Shown here piece by piece: positions 21,512-33,930 of a stretch of 64,000 nucleotides of DNA. The position numbers and the translations under genes were made by a program. Every line of letters starts with the position of its first letter. Within the stretch, counting starts at the first letter, position 1. The DNA is taken from NCBI RefSeq assembly GCF_030272615.1, contig NC_081409.1, positions 239,533,832 to 239,597,831 of the forward strand, written 5' to 3'. The notes under the pieces were generated by a model. That model was not told where the DNA came from, did no database searches, and saw only the letters and a list, made by a program, of their open reading frames with translations. The stretch comes from Cryptomeria japonica. Lineage: Eukaryota; Streptophyta; Pinopsida; Cupressales; Cupressaceae.

Positions 21512-24102
21512 ATGAAGGATAAAACCTTATTTATGAAGTGGGCGAGGGAATGGCCTACTTTAGTTAAGGTCCAAAAATGGGTTGATGAGCAATGGGGAAA
21601 GAACTTCACTTTGAAAACATTACCTAATGGTTTTTATCTGGTAATCTATGAAAAACCTAAAGATAAGCAATGGATTCTGAACAATGGCCCTTTTCTCATG
21701 AGAGGAATGGGTTTCTACTTTAGAGATGGGTCCCCAAATTTTGACCCTCTGAAGGCTATTATTGAGGAAATTCCCATTTGGATTAGACTATATAACCTTC
21801 CTAATGAATACTAGCATCTAAAAATCCTAAAGATGATTGAGAACAAACTGGGTAAATTTGTGAAGGCGAATGAAGCTATGGAAAAAAATGACTTCAACAT
21901 TTATGCTCAAATTTGCATTCTCTGGAGACCCTTCCCACCACTCCCCAAAGAAATTGAACTTTGTTCATCAAAATGTGTGTGGCGTCGACAAGTTAAGGTT
22001 GAGGACATATTTAAAAATTGTAAGAAATGGAAATGCCTCGGGCATCCAACAAAAAGACTGCATTACAGATATAAAAAGGTAAAGTGTTGGAGCAAAATAA
22101 ATCTATTGATAAGATTGTAAACCTGTTAGGGGACCTAGTTCACCCTCCTAACCATTTTAACCCCCAAGTTAAGGAGAGAGTTGATGCATTGGAAGGGGAG
22201 AGAGAGACTTCTTTACTCGGATCTCAGGATGGTTCTCTTGCTAGTCCAATAGTGACTACAATGGAAGAGAAGGAAAAAGTTGATTCTTCTGAAGAGTTTG
22301 GACTAGATGTCCCCGAGGATAATATTATTCCTCAAAATAGTCTAAAGTAATAGTAAAAGGGGGTGGCCTCTCTAGAGCTGAGGGATGAAAGGATGAAGAG
22401 TTGGGACGATTTGCATTTGGAGAAGGAGTTGGACTCTCGGTCAAGACTTTTTCAAGAGGCAAGGGACAGGGACGATAAGTGTTAGGATAACCGGTGAACA
22501 ACTAAGAGGGGGGGGGGGGGGGGTGGGTGAATCAGTTGTTAACAAATTATAACTTTTAATCCATAATACAACCTTAAATAAATATACAGATGTCGGTAGG
22601 AACAGATACTGGTAAACAATACAACTTAACAATTAACCAGATAATCAATGCAAAGCAACCATACCACATAACACAATGATTTGTACGTGGAAAACCCAGA
22701 AATGGAAAAACCATAGTGGGAAGCCTACCCACAGTCAGATGATACTTATGCAGAAAGTATGTGTTACAATGAGGGGATTGCACTTGCAGGAAGGCACACT
22801 GCACTAGAGCATACTGCTCATTACAAAAGAGTCTCAGTGACTATAGAGAGGCTACAACCATCTCAAGATAAATGGACAACAATCCAATAGAGTGAACTAC
22901 TAGAAATAGCATCTACCATGCTTGATTGCAGTCCCGGTTAAGCTCAGTGTTGGAGGACTAAATCCTCTTCCGAATCCAATTCGATCACCAATGATCGACC
23001 AACTCCTCTGCCTAAATGATATTACAATATTCACACATTACATTCCTTGACCATGACCTTTCCAATAACCATGATACTTTACAAAGAGTTTCTACCTCTT
23101 ATTTATACAAATCCTAAGGCCTAAACCAATTAGGTCGGCCACCTAAAGATATTACAATAAGATCATTAAAAGATTTCATATTACAATGATATGTCATGTC
23201 AACTTAAGACCAAAACAACAATAACAAATCCATAAATCATCTTGAACATCCCGGTAACGTGTAGAGTACACGTTAGCATGATACCGGTCCATAACCTAGA
23301 TAGGTACCGGACCTATTCTGGGTCCACCACGCCAAAGAAATGTCTTCAAGTAGTTGAAGCACGATAAAAGAACATCTTTAGCATCCTGAAATCCATGAAG
23401 AAGTTGCACCAACACCAACTATGCATCCTGTCATGATTCCTTAATGAAAGCTCTGTCGATAAAGCCTTAAACTAGTGTTGGTAAGGGTTACTAGAGTGTA
23501 TGATAGCATTCGATTACCAAACCAATACCAACTGACCAAAACATTCTCATGGAGCATATAACACATGAAATCAAATATACTTCACTGATCCAAACATGTC
23601 GGAAGTGTCCAACAGATAGTCTCTTCTATCGGTAACACTAGATCTTCTACTGGTAACCAAAACTTGTCTGTTGGTAACCAACCATAGCAGCTAGTGTTGA
23701 CATTAATGACAAAACATCAATGCAACACATATTCAATTCATCCATAATGCCAACAATAAGAACCTATCACAGGGAGAAGTGGATCCTAAGGTATTGCAGG
23801 AGGCAAAAGGGGAGAACATAGTCGTTTTGGACAATGAATGGGCTAACATGGAGGATCGGATTGATTGTTGTTTCAAAGATATTTATATCTCTCCAAAGAG
23901 AGAAGATGTTTCTTCTGATGAACAATTAAGAGATAATGATGAACTAGACCAAAAGGTCAAGGGATGATTGTATTTATCATTGGCAAGAGATGAAGATTTG
24001 GTGGGTTTGATCGATGAAGAGGGCATAGAAAAGAGAACCATTAGTCAGTTGTTGGTGAAAAATAGAAGTGTAAAAATAGGGAAAAAAGGCAAAAAGATTT
24101 GA
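21512..24102 (+). pseudogene. LINE ORF1 (DUF4283 / zinc-knuckle), interrupted
   Basis: The 100-codon open stretch at 21512-21814 matches the DUF4283 style of plant L1 ORF1: LPNGFYLV, KQWILNNGPFLMRGM, then IPIWIRLYNLP. After a stop the frame continues, with 'KLGKF' at 21843 and a Cys-rich knuckle-like part near 22010-22060. An acidic segment follows (22084-22350). The solo LTR at 22480-23755 interrupts it, and the C-terminal part resumes at 23761 (open 23779-23967) and ends in a basic tail near 24100. In L1 elements ORF1 binds the RNA. Several stops make it non-functional. Confidence 0.6.
22480..23755 (-). mobile_element. Copia-type solo LTR in LINE ORF1
   Basis: A 1276-bp insertion with ends TGTTAGGATAACC and CATAATGCCAACA and a perfect target duplication ATAAG (22475-22479, 23756-23760). 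Read on the minus strand it opens TGTTGGCATTATGG and closes after a C-run with GGTTATCCTAACA. It carries the 'ccacta tggtttttccatt' / 'gggttttccacgt' motif pair (minus strand, about 22685-22730) seen in the full Copia element at 30050. No internal region is present. Confidence 0.8.
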
Positions 24103-24191
24103 AAACAAACAAGATGAAACTGGAGTTGGCTAGTAGCGCTAAAGGGAAAATAAAATTGAGATATGGGAGGGAGCTACCCCTCCAAAGAGCC

Positions 24192-24900
24192 ATGAAAATC
24201 CTATCATATAATGTCAAGGGCTGCAATGCCCCTAACAAGAGGAATCTAATCAAAATGTGTTTTTATCAGATAAAATTGAATTGTGTTTTGGTCCAAGAAA
24301 CCAAACTTAGTAGCAGTGAAGTTGATAGCTTATTGAAAGGGCGGCACATTTGGAATGGCTTCAATGTGGAGGCAGAAGGGGCGTTAGGAGGTTTGGTTGT
24401 GTTGTGGAATCCAAGAGTGATTGATTGTGTCCTTTTACTCCAAGAGAAAAATTGGTAGTTGGTTAGATTAATTTCAATCTTCTTGAGGTATATATTCCCA
24501 GTTCTAAATGTTTATGGCCTTGCTAGTATAAGTCAAAAAAAAGAACTCTAGGATACTCTCTCTAGAGTTATTCAAAACTTTAACAATATGTAATTGGTTG
24601 ATTGGAAGGAACTTTAATGCAACTTTGGAATCATAGGATAAGAGTGGTGGGAGAACCAACTTTGTTAGAGTACTGAGAGTCTTCCAAAATTTTGTTACTA
24701 CCAATGGGTTACTTGAAGTTAAATTCAAGAATGGTTCCTTTACTTGGAATAATCGTAGAGCGGGCATCTTCAATATTGCTAAGAAGATGGATTGCTTCTT
24801 TTTAGAACGATCTTGGGCTAGGATTTCAGCGGTGCATGAGGCATAAATTGCACCCTTCTTAGGTTTGGACCACTTCCCGATCTCTCTCATTACTTAAAGA
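24192..24900 (+). pseudogene. LINE ORF2 endonuclease domain
   Basis: Starting at ATG 24192 the frame reads MKILSYNVKGCN, the usual start of a plant L1 ORF2 apurinic-type endonuclease. VQETKLSS follows (catalytic Glu present), then GGLVVLWNPRV. Stops occur at 24456 and later. The second half continues at 24600-24895 with NGSFTWNNRRAG and ends LDHFPIS, equivalent to the conserved SDHxP motif with S changed to L. This domain would nick the target DNA. Inactive because of the stops. Confidence 0.65.
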
Positions 24901-24949
24901 GACTCTATTCCAATTAGATGCCCATTCAAATTTGAAAAATATGGTTAAA

Positions 24950-27133
24950 AATGGAAGGTATGAATGATCTTATTGTTGGTTGGTGGAGGAATGGCCCACA
25001 ATGAGAAGGTAAGAAAGCTTTCATCTTTTTAAAGAAGTTACAGTATGTTAAAGCTTGTCTGAAAGAATGGAATAGGACTCAGTTTAAAGATGTTTTTGTG
25101 GATAAACTTCTAATAGAACAACAACTTGAAGCCCTAAATAACAAGATATGTAATAATGCAATGGTGGAAGTTGAATTTATAGAAGATAAAAAAACTTCAT
25201 TCATATTACTTGAAGATTTTTGCTCAAAAGAAAATTTACTAGAGGCAGAAATGAAGGGAGTGTTGGTTGAAGGAAGGGAATATGAATACAAAGTATTTTT
25301 GTAATGTTGTAAAGGCAAGATGATTGATCAACAAAATCCACAAAATCAAAAGTGCAGATGGTCAGTGGTTGCTAGAGCCTTTTCCAAGCTTTCTTTTTAT
25401 AGATGGTGTTGATCTAGGTGAGGTCAATGACAATGTGTTGAATGTGATTCCTCCTTTGGTATCTTATGAGAAAAATCAAATGCTTCAAGCCCCAATTAAG
25501 CTGGAGGAGGTTAAAAGTATTGTGTTCTCAATGGGTGGAGAGAAGGCCCTCAGGCCAGATGAATTTCCTACCATTTCCTCCAGAAGTTTTGGCATATCTT
25601 TCAAGAAGATATTTGAAAGGTTATGGAGGAGTCTGGATGAGATAGTAAGGTGTTGAAAGATTTGAATAATAATATTATCATATTGATTTTGAAGAAGGAT
25701 ATAAAGTTGATTCCTTTGCTGATTTCATATCGATATCCCTTTGTAACACAATATATAAGATTATTTCAAAAGTCATGAAAATCATTTGAAATGATTTTTG
25801 AGAGTGATTATCTTGAATGAGCAAAGTGGAATTGCTTTAGGGATATCGATAGTAGGAGTAATCATTCCTCATGAAGTAATCCATTCCATCAGGCTGGCTA
25901 AAACAGAGAAGATGTTTATGAAGCTAGACATCAAGAAAGTGTACGATAAAGTGAATAGATAATTTATTTTAAAAGTAGTGTAGAAATTTGGGTTTTGTCC
26001 TTAATGGACGGAGTGGATCCAAAGTTGTATATGTAGTCCTCATTTCTCTTTGCTAGTGAATGGGAGTCCCCAGGGCTTTTTCTCCTCTTCAGGGGGCCTC
26101 TGGCAAGGAGACACTATGTCCCCTTTCTTATTTGTTATAATGACAAAATTTCTTGGGAGATTGATTTCAAAGAAGTGAGAAAATGGGTAGTGGAAGGGGG
26201 TTAAGATAGCAAGAAATGTTGAAGTTAATTCACATATTCAATTCTTTAATGATATTGTTCTGATGGAGGAGGCTTCCTTTAGGGAGGCAAGATGTATGAC
26301 ATCTACATTGGATGATTATAATAGATCTTTTGGTCAATGCAATAACTGACACAAGTCAAAAAAAATTCTTTAATACTATTGTACTAAAACAAAAGGAAAT
26401 AGCTAATATTCTAAGTATTAAGCTAGGTTCTCTTCCTGGGAAATATATGGGTATGCCCCTCTTTGGAGGAGTGTCAAAAACCTCCTTAGGGAAACCATTG
26501 GTAGATAGTTGTCTAGGAAAGTTGGAAGGTTGGAAAAGTAGATGGTTGACCTCAATGGGGTAGATTCTAGTGCTAAATATAGTAGTATCAGCAATATCTA
26601 TTTATTTGATGATTTGTAATAAGATTCCTAATAAAATAATCAAAGTCGTTGAACAAAAAATGAGAAAATTCTTGTGGAATGGTAATCAAGATTAAGATAA
26701 AATTTCATTGTTAGCATGGGAGAGCATCTACAAACCTAAGATGTCAAGGGGTGTGGGGTTAAGAAAATGGTAGATTCTGAATGAAGTAATGGGAGCAAGA
26801 TTGATTTGGGTGATGTATTGCAATCCAGATCACATTTGGGTTTGGATCTTGAAAGATAAGTACTTGGATTCACAAGCAAGGGATCAAAATCTTACCATTT
26901 GAAATTCTCCAAGAGGGTCAACCATTTGAAATTTCATTATTTCATGTAGGCTAGTAATTGTGGAGCACATCTCTTGGAATGTGGGGGATGGCTCAAAAGC
27001 ATTATTTTGGGAGGACTCATGGGATGGCCATGATGCCCTCAACAAGTGAGATGGGTTGGAGGAGATTATAGGGGTGAGCAAACAATAATGGGGCTCCAAG
27101 GTGAAGGACTATTTATCTAGAATTGAAATAAAT
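24950..27133 (+). pseudogene. LINE ORF2 reverse transcriptase domain (5' side)
   Basis: After a linker (open frames 25098-25304 and 25324-25656, the latter with FSMGGEKALRPDEFP, the L1 'GxKAPGPDG' region), the RT core shows motif A as LDIKKVYDKVN near 25922-25954. The motif C region at 26242-26259 reads FFNDIVL, where the usual F-A-D-D has its first catalytic Asp replaced by Asn. MGMPLFGG, the L1 'YLGxPL' block, lies near 26449. Multiple stops and frameshifts occur. The domain ends at the CACTA insertion at 27134. Confidence 0.65.
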
Positions 27134-27300
27134 CACTAACACATTTGGGGTCATTTTTCGACAAACTATCATTGGAATTTTGACATATTAATGTCATAGA
27201 TCTGATAAAATGTTGAAAATATTTTTGTCGCTCAAATTTTGTCATCATATTCGACTAACAACTTTTCGTCAAAATTTCAATGCTATGTTTGTCAAAAATT

Positions 27301-27640
27301 GATACATACTGTGGTGGTCTAATTCATCAGAATTTTGACGAACTCGTCAAACCTCCAATGAACCATGTACACTATTGTCGTCGGTACATGTTGGGGTTTT
27401 CATTGGAATTCCGACGATAAATGACTCTATGCTCTAATGGGAATGTTTTACCTGCAATGAAATTTGTCGTTGCAAGTACAACAATCTCGTCAGAAAATGA
27501 TGGGGATAACGTAGGAATTCTGATGACAAATGTAAGTAAGCTCCGACGAGAATGTTGTACCTGTGACAAAAAACACTTCATCGTAGGTACAACACTCTCG
27601 TTGGGGCCTATGTTAGGCATTTATGTCAGAATTCCAACAA
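27301..27640 (+). repeat. Left subterminal repeats of the CACTA element
   Basis: Several copies of a ~20-bp motif of the type (t)cagaattccgacga are present, for example at 27327-27343, 27401-27420 and 27625-27640. A longer unit 'cgt..gtacaacactctcgtt' also recurs here. In CACTA elements such subterminal motifs bind the TNPA protein. Matching motifs lie at the right end. Confidence 0.65.
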
Positions 27641-27977
27641 ACAAGTAATTTAAAAAAAAAAAGTCTATTCTAGGAAGTTTAAGAATCACTTCCAATGCTT
27701 GAATCATGTCTCATAGGATGTATGAAGGCATTGTGTATGGGTGGTTTGGGTCTATGCCATATTATTGGTGTATTGCCTTTGTAAGGGAATGTATAACCTA
27801 TTGGGAATTAGGGCTATAGGAAGGAAGGTCACATTGAAAGCATGTGTTGTCAACCAGTGACTTGTTGAGTCATTTGAGAAGGGTAAAATGAGTGAGTAAG
27901 TCCCTTGGAGAGTGTGTATGTGTGTTGGGATTGGGTATTCTACCAAGTTTCCCTGTGACTCCGCATAACTCCTTGCC

Positions 27978-28070
27978 TCAATCACAATGAAAGTCATAGA
28001 TCACTTCAAAATGGCTTCCACTTTTACTAAATTCCTCACAATAGTTGGATCTCGGCCAGATAAATTTTGA
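27978..28070 (+). repeat. Dispersed ~90-bp repeat
   Basis: A block containing 'aatgaaagtcat' and 'gatcacttcaaaatgg' is repeated in the same orientation at 49037-49127 and, in the reverse sense ('ccattttgaagtgatgcaag'), near 46901-46975, 47330-47370 and in the 47.4-kb minisatellite. All copies lie within the CACTA boundaries. Confidence 0.65.
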
Positions 28071-30049
28071 TCTTAGCTACTTAATAGACTTAGCTAATCT
28101 TAGATCTCAAACTTATATAACTATTTGGTGTATTTGATGGCTGCCCTTTTAAAAAGTTAAATGAATATTTGCCTATGTAATCAGCAATATGAATATAAAC
28201 AACAAAATCTATTTTCTGTAATCAACGATATGAATATAAACAACAAAATCTTAATCAAGGACCTTGCCTATGATGGTCTCCACTAAGTAACTTCTTGTGT
28301 TGTTGTTCGTGTTGGCTCTGTTGGACCCTGCAATTAAGATTCAATACATATTATTCAATAAGATTAACAGTGGAGCATAATGAAATATTGAAAAGTGTGT
28401 TACCTTATTGAGCTTCTCTTTGTTTCAACAATAGTTTAATATTCTCTACTTAACATGGCCAACCACGTGAACGTGGAAGCTCATTTGGCCCCTCCCCCCA
28501 TAACATCACTCTAAATTTCCCATTAACATATAACATTCATTCATTCTTTCATCCATTAATAAAATACAACATTCTTTCATTATAACATATCATTCATTAA
28601 CAATTATTAACACGTAACATTCATCAACATTAATTAACACATATCATTCATTAACACATAAAATTCATTCATTAACAAATAATACGATTACAATCATTTA
28701 TTTATTTATTGAAGTTAAGTAAAGACTAAGTGGAGCATCGTTTTCTTCATCATTTTTCCCCTCTTCAGTTGTTGTGCCCTCTACTCGTGATCTTAATGTA
28801 TGTCTAGTCATGTACTCATGACGAGGACGCCTATGCAAAGGGGGGTTCGCTGCAATAACAAAGAAATGGGTTAAATTCATAAGATTTTTTATTATTGTTA
28901 CAAGTATTTCATTAATTAAAAGAACATTATGGGGGTGCTCTTTATTTGATGGGGCCACATCATCTTCCTGATCATTTTGTCTAGCTTCATCCTCAACCTG
29001 TTGAACACCCTCTAAATCCTCTAGAGTTGAAACACGAAAGGTTACATAAATCAATACACCAATTGCAATTAAATTCGTTTACAGGAATAACAATGGTCCT
29101 CTTTACCTGACGGGGGCACATCATGTTCTTGATGTTGTCTACTCTGATCATGCTCAACTTGTTCACCATGCTCTACATGCTCTAAAATAAAAACAAAAAG
29201 GTTACATTAATTACTACACCAATTTCAATTAAAGATGTTTAATTGTATTAGTAATTATATAAAAAAAAATTGTATAGCACATGAATACCTCCAATACTGG
29301 GATGCACACCATGACCTTCATCATGTGCAGGTTGTGTTCCACCCTTAGCAGGTTGCATTCCAATGTCATGTGCATTGTTATAATTGCTTGCTTATTTAAA
29401 GCAAATATAGTCACTTTATGTTGGAAATTAACATCGAATAGATTATTGCTTAAGTATTCAATTTTAAATAATTTTCATTTAGCTTATTTACCTGTGTGAT
29501 GGATAAACCAAAATCTTGTGTTTGCCCACTCAATTCTCTTATGCGTTCGGCTACGACTCCATAGCCTTGCTCGAAGGCAATTTTCATGTCATCTTCTGTG
29601 GGCGCTCTACTGAATTCAAAGCCCTGTATTTTTGCTTAATATCATGAATTTGGCTTCTATTGTTTGATTAAAAAAAATTGTTTTCAATTTATTATTTCAA
29701 TGCGATATTTCATTTATTGATACTTAAAATTCGTGCATCAACTTTCATATAACCACTAGAGCCAAGTTTGTGTTGCCCGTTTTTTTTAGTCTTGCCTTAG
29801 TTGCCTTCGATGTGTCGGGCAGCCTATGAAAAGTTTGAAATATGTTAGACTATGTAAATATAAAGAGTAATTAGTAAATAATTACATTGTTAATAGTATC
29901 ACATACCTTCCTTCACCCGATGGTGTATTTCCTTTTCTCTTTTCAGATTTCTCCTTTTCATCTAAAACCAGGTCCTTTCACTCCCTCTTTGGAGACATGG
30001 GGGACGCTCATACTTTTTGTTCTTCTCTAAATGTGTCCTATTTTGGTCC

Positions 30050-31582
30050 TATTGGCATGATTGACATAAGTGATACAAATGAGGTGATACAGTTAAAGAC
30101 TGACGACTGCATCAATAAAGGATAGAAGACTATTTGTGATGAAGAGATTGAGATTTTGTGATTAGATGACTTGATTTGTTATTTGTGTTGTCATTGATGA
30201 AAATTGATGTTAAATGATGTTAACTGATGTTTCCTAATGTTTGGTTTGTCATCTAAGTGATTCAGTCTACCGAAGATAGGGTTTATCGACAATATACAAA
30301 AGTCTATGAAATAGAACTTTAACCAGTATATGCAGAGATGTTTTACTTGAAGCAGAAGATTGGCGATGATTGGTGATTTGCGGTTTGGAATATAAGATTT
30401 TATCATGGTAATAAGTATCTGACCGGAACCGCATCTTGTGATGACTATCAGAAGGCATGTTTCTAATTTTTGATGAAGGTTTGCCAAGGTTTAAGAAGGG
30501 TTTTAGAACCGGTGAAGAAATCATAAAACCGGTAATGATTTTTGGTATGGTGGTGATTGACAACAAGTTCACGTGTTGATGATAACGTGACACAAATCAC
30601 GTGAAATGTTTGAAAGATGTTTTGGTGCGTTTGGAGAGCGAATTTCTTGGGAATGTGCAAAGTGCTTAGCGGAGTGAGCTAAGGGTTTGACTTTGTACCA
30701 GATCAAATTTCCGTGACAACTTATGATCATTGAACGGTTGATATTGATTTGCAATTGATTGTAACAATCCACATGATGATCTATAATGAGTTGTAAAGAT
30801 CTGTGATGATCTATGATGTAATTTAGGGTTTAGTGGTCGACCTAGTGGAAAGCATTATTTATATTGGCTTAGTTGATGTTTATTGTGTCAGTGATCTTAG
30901 AGAAAAGTGTGAAGTTGTACCAAATAAGAGCTAGGTCTGTCTGAGAGTTGCAGATAGTGAAGCATAACTGGATTTGATTTAACAAGCTAAGAAGTGCAAG
31001 TAATAGATCACTTTTTCATTGTTGTTCTCTAACAATTACTGCAGATTAAATCCCTTAACTGGGTAGGTTCTGGCATGCCTTAATCTTGTAAATCCCCTAA
31101 CAGGGTAGCTCTCAAAAAAGAGTGGTAAATTCTCTCACGAGGTTGATCCTAATAGGTCATTAAGCTCTTAACCGGGCTGCACATCCAAATCCCTTAACCG
31201 GGTGACTCCTAACAGGGCGTATTGTAAGCTCCTAACATAACTATTTTAAAAGAGTACAAATCTTTGTGGGTACTAACTCCCACCGTGGGTTTTCCCTATT
31301 TGGGTTTCCACGTCAAAAATATGGTGTTCATGTGTGGAATTATTTTTCATGTGATGTTGATTATCTTTAGTTTATTCATTATTTTTTAATACACTAGTTA
31401 TAGCAGTTTATCAGAGATTTATCAGAGATTACCAGTACTGTTTAATGAATTGGCATATGTGGTAAATGAAGTTAGATTTGTTATAAGTTTGATTTAGGTT
31501 TAAACTTTTAAATTGCTATTAATACTGATTCACCCCCCTCCCCCCCTCTCTCAGTATTAACCAAATCCTCATAGGATTAACA
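30050..31582 (+). repeat. 5' LTR of the Copia element
   Basis: Opens TATTGGCATGATTG (the TG has become TA) and closes CCTCATAGGATTAACA before the PBS. It carries a block of short spaced 'cctaaccggg' repeats (about 31040-31240), the 'accgtgggttttccctattt' motif (31292-31311), and a C/T tract near 31530-31552 just before the end. Confidence 0.88.
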
Positions 31583-31583
31583 A

Positions 31584-31596
31584 TTGGTATCAGAGC
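31584..31596 (+). other. Primer binding site of the Copia element
   Basis: TTGGTATCAGAGC, exactly complementary to the 3' region used by plant initiator tRNA-Met in LTR elements, one base after the 5' LTR. Confidence 0.9.
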
Positions 31597-31659
31597 TTTG
31601 GTCCTCTATGTGCAGAAAGCCTAACCGCTTGAAGGAAAGATTCTGAGGAAGTCAAGACG

Positions 31660-33165
31660 ATGAAGAAAGAGGCTCCCAAGTTAAACAAGGATAACTACAA
31701 GATCTGGAAAGATAGAATGAAGATCTACATCAAAGGTCTTGGTGCACAATATTGGAAGCAAGTTGAAACAAAATATGTTGCTCCTACTACTACTCCCTTG
31801 ACACTCGATGAACTCAAAGAGAAACAAGATAACATGCAAGCCTTAGAAGCTATTGTTAGTACTTTATATCATTTATAATATATTGATGTTCAAGGATTGG
31901 AAACTACAAGTGAGGTTTGGGAAAAGTTAGATATAATCTATGAAGGAGATGAGCATGTGCAAAGAGCCAAAGAGGAAAGCTTGAGAGGAAAGTTCGATGA
32001 CATGAGAATGCTTGAAGGAGAAAATATTACACAGTATGGTTAGAAAATCAAAGAAGTTGTTGGTGGCATAAAGAGTGTTGGACGTAAAATAGATGATGAC
32101 ACAATAGTAAGTAAAATGCTTAGAACTCTTCAACCTCAGTATGATATAAGAGTATCTGTAATCCAAGAACTTGGATCTATTTCAAAGGATAAGGTAACCG
32201 TTCATTCATTTATTGGTAAGCTTACAACTTTTGAGTTAAATAGTTTTGACAATAGTGTGACAAAATCTACTAAATCTGCCTTTAAAGCTTCTGTTACCGA
32301 CTCATTTGCTAGAAAAGAAAAAGATATATGTCAAAATCATGAGTGCAGGTCAAGTCATGGAAGTTACCAGGGAAATGAAGACAATGAAGATCAAGTGATG
32401 AAACTTGAGGCACTATTAGCAAAAAGATTTCCAAGAGGCACCGGTAAGTATAAAGGAAAGCTACCTTTGAAGTGTTTCTCTTGTAGTAAAATTGGTCATA
32501 TTTTTGCTAATTGTCCTGATGTTGACAAGAAAGAGAAATTTAGAAAATATAGAGGAAAGGGAAAAAAGAAATGTTATGTTGCAGTAGATGAAGGTGTGAC
32601 CAATGAGGAGTCTGAAGATGAAGATGACAATGAGGAAATTATGTTAGTAGTCGTGAAGGAGGAACTAACAGATGAAAAGGCACTGGTATCTCATATGGAG
32701 AATAGTGATGAATGGATTATAGACAGTGGTTGCTCATACCACATGATCGGAGATAAAAGTAATTTCATAAACCTTGATGAATTTGATGGTGGTGTTGTGA
32801 GATTTGGAAATAACTCTCCCTGCATGGTGAAAGGTAAAGGTTCAATTTCTCTAAATGGGAAGAGTAATATTGATGGTGTGTTTTGGGTTGATGGTCTAAA
32901 GCATAATCTTTTAAGTGTTGGTCAACTCAATGATAAAGGTTATTTGCTTGAGTTTAAAAGTGGAGTCTATAGAATTCTCGGAGGTAATGGTGAATCGATT
33001 GCTATCGGGAAGCAAACTAGAGGTAACTTGTTCCATTTGAATAGTAATATTAATAATTGTTTGCTTGCAAGAATGTAAGATAGTTGGTTGTGGCATAAAA
33101 GATGTTGTCATGTTAATTTTGATAATTTGATTTTAAGATAAGCAAGTCAAGTGTTGTAAGAGGAT
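31660..33165 (+). pseudogene. Copia gag and protease region
   Basis: From ATG 31660 the frame gives a Copia gag (KLNKDNYKIWKDRM) with stops at 31876 and 32041. Then a long open run, 32116-33078, carries the zinc knuckle CFSCSKIGHIFANC (about 32479-32520), an acidic linker, and the aspartic protease motif WIIDSGCSYHM near 32713-32745. LKHNLLSVGQL follows. The pre-integrase segment continues past the stop at 33078 with WHKR and HVNFDNL. Gag forms the particle; protease processes the polyprotein. Two stops and a terminal frameshift disable it. Confidence 0.88.
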
Positions 33166-33930
33166 TGCCCCAACTTATTAAACCGAATAGTGTGATATGT
33201 AAAGATTTTAAAATTGGTAAGATGACATCTATTTCTTTCAAGAGCAAGAATTATATTTCTGAGAATATTTTAGATTTGGTATATACTGATCTCTGTGGCC
33301 CTATGAGAACAAAGAGTTATTACGATGATAGGTATTTCATGATTTTCACTGATGACTATTCTAAAATGATGTGGGTGACATTTTTGAAGGAGAAATCAGA
33401 AGCATTTAGTAAATTTAAAACATTTAAAGCTCTAGTTGAGAATGAAACTGGTAAGAACTTGAAGTGTTTAAGCTCAGACCGGGGAGGAGAATTCACATTT
33501 GATGAATTTGTTAAGTATTGTGATAAACAGGGTATTAAGAGACAAATGTCAGCTCCAAGGACACCACAACATAATGGCATAGCAGAAAGGATGAACAAAA
33601 CAATAGTTGAAGCTGCCAGAACCATGCTATTACAGGGTAATGTACCTAAAATATTTTGGAGAGAAGCAGTCAACACTGTTGTATATACTTTAAATTGGGT
33701 ACTAGTAAAAAGAGGTAATAACAAAAACACCCTATGAGCTATGGTATGGAAAAACTCCTTGTGTAAGTTATTTCAAAAATTTTGGGAGTCAATTTTTTAT
33801 TAAGAAAGATATTTACACTAAGAAATTTGACACAAAATATGATGAAGGAATCTTTCTTGGTTACTCTACTAAGAGAGGGGGATATAAATGTTACAATAGG
33901 AAAACTAAGAAGATTATTGAAAGTGCTAAT
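33166..33930 (+). pseudogene. Copia integrase region
   Basis: Open at 33165-33737. The HHCC zinc region shows ICKDFKIGK, with the second Cys of CxxC replaced by Phe. The DDE core is complete: YTDLCGPM, LSSDRGGEF and HNGIAERMNKT. A frameshift near 33730 precedes the C-terminal part (33740-33930), recognisable from TPYELWYGK-like and LGYSTKRGGYKCYN-like readings. Integrase joins the DNA copy to the host chromosome. Confidence 0.85.

Noticed and set aside
33356-33730. Minus-strand 124-codon frame
   Set aside because: Shadow of the Copia integrase on the opposite strand.
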